From Physcia stellaris (Eukaryota; Ascomycota; Lecanoromycetes; Caliciales; Physciaceae), in the NCBI GenBank assembly GCA_018902385.1, contig JABSSW010000008.1, forward strand, positions 62,001 through 126,000: 64,000 nucleotides of DNA. Reading direction: 5' to 3'. Numbering within the stretch: position 1 is the first letter of the stretch; each line of letters opens with the position of its first letter. Below are positions 57,839 to 64,000 of this stretch, one piece after another. The position numbers and the translations under genes were made by a program. Below the pieces are notes generated by a model that was given only the letters and a program-made list of their open reading frames with translations, made no database searches and was not told the DNA's origin.

Positions 57839-59763
57839 ATGAGTGCAGGAGAAAGCAAAGAGGCTACCCCAGCCGAGACTTTCGCAATTGGGATTTCTTT
57901 TGGCAATTCAAATAGCTCAATCGCATACACATCGGGGGTAAGCTTGGAGCTCAATCTAGACCTTCACGACCCTATTCTATCCCAGGACTTTCTAACGTCA
58001 AGTTGCCGAATAGGAAGGAAAAGCAGAGGTGATAGCGAACGAGGAGGGCGGTCAGTATCAACCACCTAGAATTTCTAAGGATAAAAGGACTAACCGTCAA
58101 TAATACACAGATCGCCAGATACCCTCATTCCTTTCTTACATCGAAGGCGAGGAGTATCATGGCACCCAAGCGAAGTCTCAACTGGTCCGTAACAGCAAGA
58201 ATACAGTCGCGTATTTCAGGGACTACATAGGCAAAGAGTACGGCGTCATACCAACCTATCATCCCAAGACTCAGCTCACAAATGCTACAGCTTCGAATCG
58301 ATAGACCCTACACCCTGTCATGCCTCTGCTCATCCTCAAAAACACGATTCCACTGTCGCATTCTCCATCCAAGACACCACTTCCGACTCCCCCGCCACAC
58401 TCTCCGTCTCCGAGATCATTACTCGCCATATTCGCCGCCTAGCATCTTCAGCCTCCGACTTCCTCGGAAAGAATGTCAATGCTGCCGTCCTCACGATACC
58501 CACCAACTTCTCCGACGAGCAAAAGGCCGCCCTAAGCAAATCAGCCAAGGACGCGGGCGTTGAGGTCCTCCAATTCATCTCAGAGCCTGTCGCTGCCGTT
58601 CTCGCCTACGATGCACGAGCTGAAGCGATAATATCAGACAAGTTGATTGTGGTAGCAGACCTCGGCGGCACACGATCCGACGTCGCGGTCGTAGCCTCAA
58701 GAGGCGGAATATACAGCATCCTCTCAACAGCACACGACTACGAAACCGCCGGTGCCCAGCTCGACCAAGTCCTAATCGACCACTTCGCCAAAGAATTCCT
58801 AAAAAACACAAAACCGACCCTCGGCAAAACGAGCGCAGTCTAGCAAAACTGAAACTCGAAGCAGAAGCGACGAAGAAAGCACTCAGCCTCGGATCCAGCG
58901 CCAGCCTGAGCGTAGAGAGCTTAGCAGACGGCGTAGACTTCAGCTCCACCATCAACCGAACACGCTACGAGCTGCTCGGCGGGAAAGTCTTCTCAGGCTT
59001 CACCCGACTGATCGAAGAAGCAGTGCGCAAAGCCGATCTCGACATCTTGGACATCGACGAAGTCATCCTCTCAGGCGGCACATCCCACACCCCAGTCATT
59101 GCGCGCCGACTTACCTCGCTCTTCCCCGCCACCACAACGATCCTCTCCCCCTCCACATCCGCCACAGCAATCAACCCCTCCGAACTCCCCTCCCGCGGCG
59201 CCGCCATCCAAGCCTCCCTGATCTCCTCCTTCGAGCCCTCCGACATAGCGCAATCCACCCACCCCGCACTGACCGCGACCCCGCACCTCGCCCGCGCGAT
59301 CGGCGTCCTCGTCCTCAGCGGAGACGAGAGCAGAGGCATCTTCAAATCCCTCCTGGAAGCCGAAACCGCCGTCCCAGCGCGGAGAGCAGGGATCTTCGCC
59401 GTGCCTGGCGGGGGCGGAGACGTACTTATCAAAGTCTGCGAAGGGGTGCGGGATATCAAAGTCACAAAGCCGGAGCCCAAACCGAAAACGAACGGGAAGC
59501 CCGCGAGTGAGGAGGACTCGGAGGCCGAGTCCGAGGACGAAGAGGAAGCGGAAGAAGAGGAGATACGGGAGAAGGTGTGGAAAGTGGGGAAAGTGCTCGC
59601 CGAGGCGGCGATACGGGGGACGAAAAGGGGCGCCAAGGTCGAGGTCACGGTGAACGTGGGCGCGGATCTCGGGGTGACGGTTACGGCGAGGGAGGTGGGT
59701 GGGAAGGGTGGGGTGAGGGGGCAGTTGGAGAAGATGGGGGTTACGGAGAATGGGAGTGTCTGA
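57839..59763 (+). CDS. SSZ1: Hsp70-like Ssz1, ribosome-associated complex; one-base frame slip
   Basis: Exon 1 MSAGESKEATPAETFAIGIS and FGNSNSSIAYTSG, then EGKAEVIANEEGDRQIPSFL and SYIEGEEYHGTQAKSQLVRN, then FESIDPTPCHASAH join across GT-AG introns. The ATPase domain continues with NVNAAVLTIPTNFSDEQKAA, QFISEPVAAVLAYDARAEAI and VVADLGGTRSDVAVVASRGG. After FAKEFLK the frame must move by one base at an A run (58801-58806); the next frame then reads TDPRQNERSLAKLKLEAEAT, and on through DEVILSGGTSHTPVIARRL to the C-terminal half, which has a long acidic insert (EEDSEAESEDEEEAEEEE). Ssz1 forms the RAC with Zuo1 and helps Ssb fold nascent chains. With one more A the conserved KKHKTDPR would be rebuilt, so a sequencing error is likely. 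Confidence 0.92.
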
Positions 59764-60299
59764 TTTACATCCAGGCGCCGATGGGCCTTGCAGAGAAGCG
59801 GATTTTCATGAAAAGAAAGCATAGAAAAAGGGGAATAGTGGGCGTTTTAGTGAAGCGGTTACATTGTGCACGGGCGACCGGGTTGAGAGAGCGATAGAAA
59901 ATGCAATACGTTTAGATAGTCCTCTAAGTATTACCATCTCACTCGCTCACTCCCTGCTCTCCACTAGCAAAAGCAGTCATCTCACATCATCTTCGAAGAT
60001 TTGGAGAACGCTACCAGATGCTAATCCTCCGCCACGCAAAAAAAAGCTATATAACAAGAAAGGTAAAGACCCGTCTACTATGCATCTAATAATCCAAACA
60101 TAACCACATATATCCAACAAAACATCCACAGGTCATTAGTCTCATCCATCGAGGTATATGCCCAACCCAACCAAAAATACCCAAACATGCAATATCCTTC
60201 CATGCCTATTTCATTTTGGTGACATCCAAGCCCTTTTGATACGCCGTCGCCAGGTGCCCATATATACAAATCCCTCGCACCATTCATTCACCACCGCTC
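59764..60299. other. Convergent intergenic region
   Basis: Between the ends of Ssz1 and the EGF-like membrane protein gene; AT-rich second half, no gene recognised. Confidence 0.5.
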
Positions 60300-63041
60300 C
60301 TACCCTCCCCCAGACCCACCCCCAAACCTAGTCCCATTGCCCAAATCGACAGTCAAATCCACAAAATCCACAACAATGCCCCCAACCGTGCCATTCCCCG
60401 CAGCCATAGTACTCATATCATACCCCCTCCCCGTCTTCCCATCCTGCACGCCCGTCAGCGCATCCTGCAGCCTGCTCTGCGCGTTCACAGCCGTGGTCAG
60501 CGACTCCTCTTGGAAGATGAAGAGGACGACCACGCGCGCGAAGTCGAGGATCGTGGGGGTGATTTTGGAGGCGCCGCTGCTGGCGGATGAGGAAGACGTT
60601 GAGGGAGGAGCGGAAGATGTGGAAGATGGGGCGGCGGTGGCGGCGGAGGGAGCGGCGTAGAGGATGCCGTTTGAGGTTGCGGCGCCGGGGTTGACGGGTT
60701 GGGTGGCGGTGGGGGTTTCGGCGGCTGATGAAGGGGAGATGGTGCTTTGCATGCGGCGGACGATGGTGTGTTGAGGATGTGCAGGCGAGAGTGTGGATGC
60801 CGGTATCAGGATGGGGAGGGGAGCAGCGGCTTCGTAGGGGTTTTCGGGAATGAGGGGCTCTTCGCGGTGGAGGTCGAGATTCGAGAGTGAGGAGAGTAGT
60901 GACCGCCGCCGTTGGGATTGCCCATCAAATGTCACGAGAGCGTTTTCGGAGGTGCAGGAGATATTTAGGGAGGAGAACAGGGAGAGGATGGTTTGAGTGC
61001 TGAGGGGTATTCTGTAGTTGGTTTGGGCGGCGGAGAGGAGGCGAGGGATGCCGGTACCTAGTGTTGCATTCTTGAACGTCGTATGGCCGATATCAGCAAC
61101 GTCTGTATTTGTGCATGCTATGTCCGCTGGGTTGGTGCACTTCGAGCCCGTAAACCCATTAGCGCAGACGCAGCGACAAGTGTTATTGACCAAGACATTA
61201 GTGCCACCATTTCTGCAGGGGTTCGAGCTTTTACAGGCGGAGATGTCGGCGGAAGTGCCGCCGTTGTTGTTCTTCTTAGGCAAGACGATAAGGGTAATCG
61301 GAATGACGACGGCAGCGGCGATGAGAAGGAGGAGTATGATGCAGAGAAGAACGAAAGCCCAGATTGGCATACCACAGCACTTCCGCGAGCGATGTCTGTC
61401 CGTGTATGAGGTTGGTGAGTTGGGTCCGGCAGTATGTGTTCTTGACAGACCAGACTTTGCCAAAGGAGACGGCCATCGTGAACCGGATTTCTCTCCATTC
61501 GGAGTTACTGGTGAAGGAGATGGAAAAGCAGCCAGTATGTCGGATATTGAACCTGAACGAGAGCCCCGACTGTGCTTGTCCAGCTTGGCTTTCTCCTTCT
61601 CCTCCAGCATGCCCAAGAAGCCAAGGCGACTTGCAGTCCTTCCTCGGTCGAGGTTAGATGCAAGTTTGGTAGCTCTCCGAATTAGTTCAGGTAGACTACT
61701 CGAGCTTCCTCTAGATTGTTCGCTCTCCCGAACTGCTTCGAGATTGAGCCTGGCTGGTCTCCTGGTACCTCGATCGCTCATAGACGGAGGCACCGAGCCC
61801 AAGGGAGTTGCACTACCACTTGACCCGATAGCCCCTCCCTTCTCTAAACCACCGAGCACCGCTTTGACACGGGGATCCAGAGGAGTCGTCGGTGTCCTTG
61901 TGCCCGACGTTGGCACGCTCGTGCTCTTCGAGGTAGGTGCACTAGGCCGCAGTGGTGCCGGAATCGCAGACGTATCCTCCCATTGAGCATACATCCGACC
62001 ACTCCCGGGACCACTGGGTGGGGAAAGGGTACCTGCAGCAGCGGTCACAGCACCAAGGCCCACCTTCGGCCTCTCCTCGCTGCTAGCAGGTGATGGTTCG
62101 CCTCGATCATCGCTTGCAAGCGCCTCTCCACTTCTTATGTGTTTCAGGGACGGCTTCCCGGGTTTGCCTATACTTACTTTCCGCACTAATCCAGTATTCT
62201 CGTCGTGATCACCAGCTCTCGACTGCCGACTACTGCTGTTTACACTGTCTTCATCCTCTTCGTCGATACCGTCATTGATATATGAATCAGGTGCTCCATC
62301 TCCCCAGCTAGCAGGTATCACATGACTTGAGGCATATGAGTTGTGTGACTCGGATTGCTCTTCCGGAATAGGGGCGACATAGGAGTTTTGCGAGTAAAAC
62401 GTGGCACCACCTTTTCGTGCCGAAGGCGGGGGTCCGAGGTTTCCGCTTCTTCGGGGCATTACCGGTGAAGTAATTTGAGGAGAGGCCATGGGGAAATCGG
62501 GTATACTGCCGGCAGAAGATCCTGAAGATGTGGTCGTAGGTCTGCTGGAACCACTCGAGTACCGCTCCGAAAACCGATCGTGGGCTGGAGACGGCGTATG
62601 ACCTTCATCCCACTGATTCTGCTGCGGCTGTTGATAGAATTGAGCACGCTGACTCGGATCAACCATGGAAGGAACCACGCTTGGCCTTGGTGGTCTTTGC
62701 GGTGGAGGTCCTCGTCCAATCCCATTTACTCGCATCGGACTTGTGGAGGCCTGTCTCCCTTGATTGTCCCGTAGTATTGGATCCGAGGAATCGATTGGGA
62801 ATTGGTTCATTGATGGTATTGGAGGCATTGGAGGTCGTTGGTCGCCGTGTGAAGGATCTTGTAGATACCGACGGCTGGTAGGGCTATTTCTTTGTGGACT
62901 CCCTCGACTTGATAGGGACTCGGTCTGACTTGGATCAGGATCTATAGTGACTCTGGGCGGCCTCTCTTGAGCTGCTCTTTGCCTGGCTCGTTTGACGGAT
63001 CCTCCGGGCGATCTGCTGGGTGCCGTACTTGCGGAGTCCAT
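60300..63041 (-). CDS. EGF-like single-pass membrane protein
   Basis: Single exon, 913 residues. The N-terminal 550 residues are Ser/Pro/Arg-rich and disordered, with many possible phosphorylation sites (PPPQRPPRPSVVPS, RPTTTSSGSSAGS), and no signal peptide. A cysteine pair and a strong transmembrane helix follow at about 553-585 (CCGMPIWAFVLLCIILLLLI then AAAVVIPITLIVLPKK). Just outside lies an EGF-like module (about 600-635): CKSSNPCRNGGTNVLVNN then CRCVCANGFTGSKC. The C-terminal part is extracellular, with N-glycosylation sites and a Ser/Ala-rich stretch, and ends in FVDLTVDLGNGTRFGG. This architecture (long cytosolic tail, TM, EGF) is widespread in Pezizomycotina; its function is unknown, and a cell-surface sensor or adhesion role is a guess. 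Confidence 0.85.
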   Translation of the reverse strand: MDSASTAPSRSPGGSVKRARQRAAQERPPRVTIDPDPSQTESLSSRGSPQRNSPTSRRYLQDPSHGDQRPPMPPIPSMNQFPIDSSDPILRDNQGRQASTSPMRVNGIGRGPPPQRPPRPSVVPSMVDPSQRAQFYQQPQQNQWDEGHTPSPAHDRFSERYSSGSSRPTTTSSGSSAGSIPDFPMASPQITSPVMPRRSGNLGPPPSARKGGATFYSQNSYVAPIPEEQSESHNSYASSHVIPASWGDGAPDSYINDGIDEEDEDSVNSSSRQSRAGDHDENTGLVRKVSIGKPGKPSLKHIRSGEALASDDRGEPSPASSEERPKVGLGAVTAAAGTLSPPSGPGSGRMYAQWEDTSAIPAPLRPSAPTSKSTSVPTSGTRTPTTPLDPRVKAVLGGLEKGGAIGSSGSATPLGSVPPSMSDRGTRRPARLNLEAVRESEQSRGSSSSLPELIRRATKLASNLDRGRTASRLGFLGMLEEKEKAKLDKHSRGSRSGSISDILAAFPSPSPVTPNGEKSGSRWPSPLAKSGLSRTHTAGPNSPTSYTDRHRSRKCCGMPIWAFVLLCIILLLLIAAAVVIPITLIVLPKKNNNGGTSADISACKSSNPCRNGGTNVLVNNTCRCVCANGFTGSKCTNPADIACTNTDVADIGHTTFKNATLGTGIPRLLSAAQTNYRIPLSTQTILSLFSSLNISCTSENALVTFDGQSQRRRSLLSSLSNLDLHREEPLIPENPYEAAAPLPILIPASTLSPAHPQHTIVRRMQSTISPSSAAETPTATQPVNPGAATSNGILYAAPSAATAAPSSTSSAPPSTSSSSASSGASKITPTILDFARVVVLFIFQEESLTTAVNAQSRLQDALTGVQDGKTGRGYDMSTMAAGNGTVGGIVVDFVDLTVDLGNGTRFGGGSGGG

Positions 63042-64000
63042 GTCTGAATTTTAGTTGTCCTGACCGTTTGCGGTGGTTGTTGACGAAAATCGGAATTTCA
63101 GCATTTTGCAAAGACGTCCACTTGTCTGACTAGTCAAAGATATTGCGTCCTTCTGCTGCTATCAGGATCGATCGGTCTTGCGATCTGGTAACGTAGAACG
63201 AATTGAGTACAACGTTTAGGAGTGGTAATGAACGACTGTATAAAGAACGACTGGAAGGTGAATGAGCGACTGAGAAAGAACGAGCTCCCGATGTAGTATG
63301 TAGCAGAGCTATGCGAGCAATGTGTTGAATTTTTAAACCAGCCGTCTCTCCTGACAGGGTTGATAGGCGAAATTAATGCCTTGCGTTCATGAATACCAAG
63401 GGCTACCTCAGACGGAGAATTCTAAAATTGCCCATCAGTATATCATCTCAGTGACGTCTATCATTGACAAGGTTCGCAACGAAGAAGCCGTAGGGTCGAG
63501 TGTGATGATCCGGTGACATGCACGCTGTGCATCTTCTCCATGTTCTCTTGCATCAAGGACCGCGTTTCTCCAGTTTCAAAGCCCCTCAGTTTCAACGCAT
63601 AGCCGCGGGGTCCTGCAATCTATATTGCAGAGAAGACGTACCTCTAGTGAAATACACGTAGTGTTTGCGCCGAGATGCCGTGGTTCTCTCCTTGCGATCT
63701 TCGATGGCAAGTTGCGATGCAAGATGACGCTCTGGCGAGTCGCTATCTACTCGGCACGGAAGGTAGGGAGATAGCGAGAGGAAGCCGGCCTATCGAAGGG
63801 TTTTTCGTGATCTAAAGGAGCCTCAAGCTCGCGCTGTATGGTGGCGGATGGAAGTCGATAGACACGAAGGCCCGAGTCTGGCGAGGAATGATAGAGGGGG
63901 GGCAGAAATTGCGATGAAGAGAGAGTGTGAACAGGCCAGGTACTCAATTGGGCCGGCAAGAGGTCAGCGGCGACGGATGGGGCAGGATGAGGCACGAACA
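63042..64000. promoter_or_regulatory. Upstream region of the EGF-like gene
   Basis: No convincing gene up to the window edge. The minus frame at 63747-63995 runs toward the edge and shows no domain. The last 950 bp are presumed to be promoter and 5' UTR of the minus-strand gene. Confidence 0.4.

Noticed and set aside
1-64000. tRNA, rRNA, CRISPR, and reverse transcriptase or transposase genes
   Set aside because: Looked for box B-like GGTTCGA sequences with acceptor pairing, repeat-spacer patterns and polymerase/transposase motifs; none was convincing.

Overview
The window is nuclear DNA of a filamentous ascomycete (Pezizomycotina). The evidence is short GT-AG introns (mostly 45-65 nt, often with CTAAC/CTGAC-like branch sites), fungal housekeeping proteins (Ssz1, Rrp40, mitochondrial uS14/Mrp2), and families typical of this group (WSC-glyoxal oxidase, Arb2-domain protein, fungal AAA ATPase with a long N-terminal region, Rrt8/EI24-like protein). 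A plant-associated or saprobic Leotiomycete-like fungus would fit, but the sequence alone does not prove the class. No rRNA, tRNA, CRISPR or clearly recognisable virus-like element was found.

Layout. 0-11.3 kb is gene-dense: an Rrt8/EI24-like membrane protein, a secreted PAN/apple plus propeller-like protein, a mitochondrial HAD hydrolase divergent from an F-box protein, and two genes for small secreted proteins, one built from three repeats of about 110 residues. 11.3-14 kb is decayed: a dispersed 110-bp repeat, a broken coiled-coil ORF, a pyrimidine tract and four diverged tandem units carrying a GGAGTCGGGTAA core. 14-24.2 kb holds a zinc-finger-like protein, a BTB relic, an Arb2-domain protein, mitochondrial ribosomal protein uS14, a mucin-like secreted protein and a gamma-glutamylcyclotransferase-like protein. 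24.2-34 kb is accessory, repeat-rich DNA with an orphan 502-residue ORF, a BTB pseudogene, further copies of the dispersed repeat, several minisatellites and a second broken coiled-coil ORF. 34-42 kb has an AAA ATPase, an AT-rich block and a four-WSC copper-radical oxidase. 42-45.5 kb looks empty. 45.5-63 kb returns to genes: a multi-pass membrane protein, an I-PpoI-like His-Me finger nuclease ORF, a degenerate 2-oxoglutarate-oxygenase-like protein, Rrp40, Ssz1 and an EGF-like membrane protein.

The conserved genes cover basic cell functions (cytosolic and mitochondrial translation, RNA decay, protein folding at the ribosome) and sit between lineage-specific secreted and membrane proteins. Three things stand out: the stand-alone I-PpoI-like nuclease with its catalytic His and Asn conserved; a neighbouring oxygenase-like protein that seems to lack its iron ligands; and a system of dispersed and tandem repeats that recurs next to minus-strand ORFs. 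Two conserved genes (Ssz1 and the HAD hydrolase) each need a one-base frame change inside a homopolymer run, which points to sequencing error or very recent inactivation.
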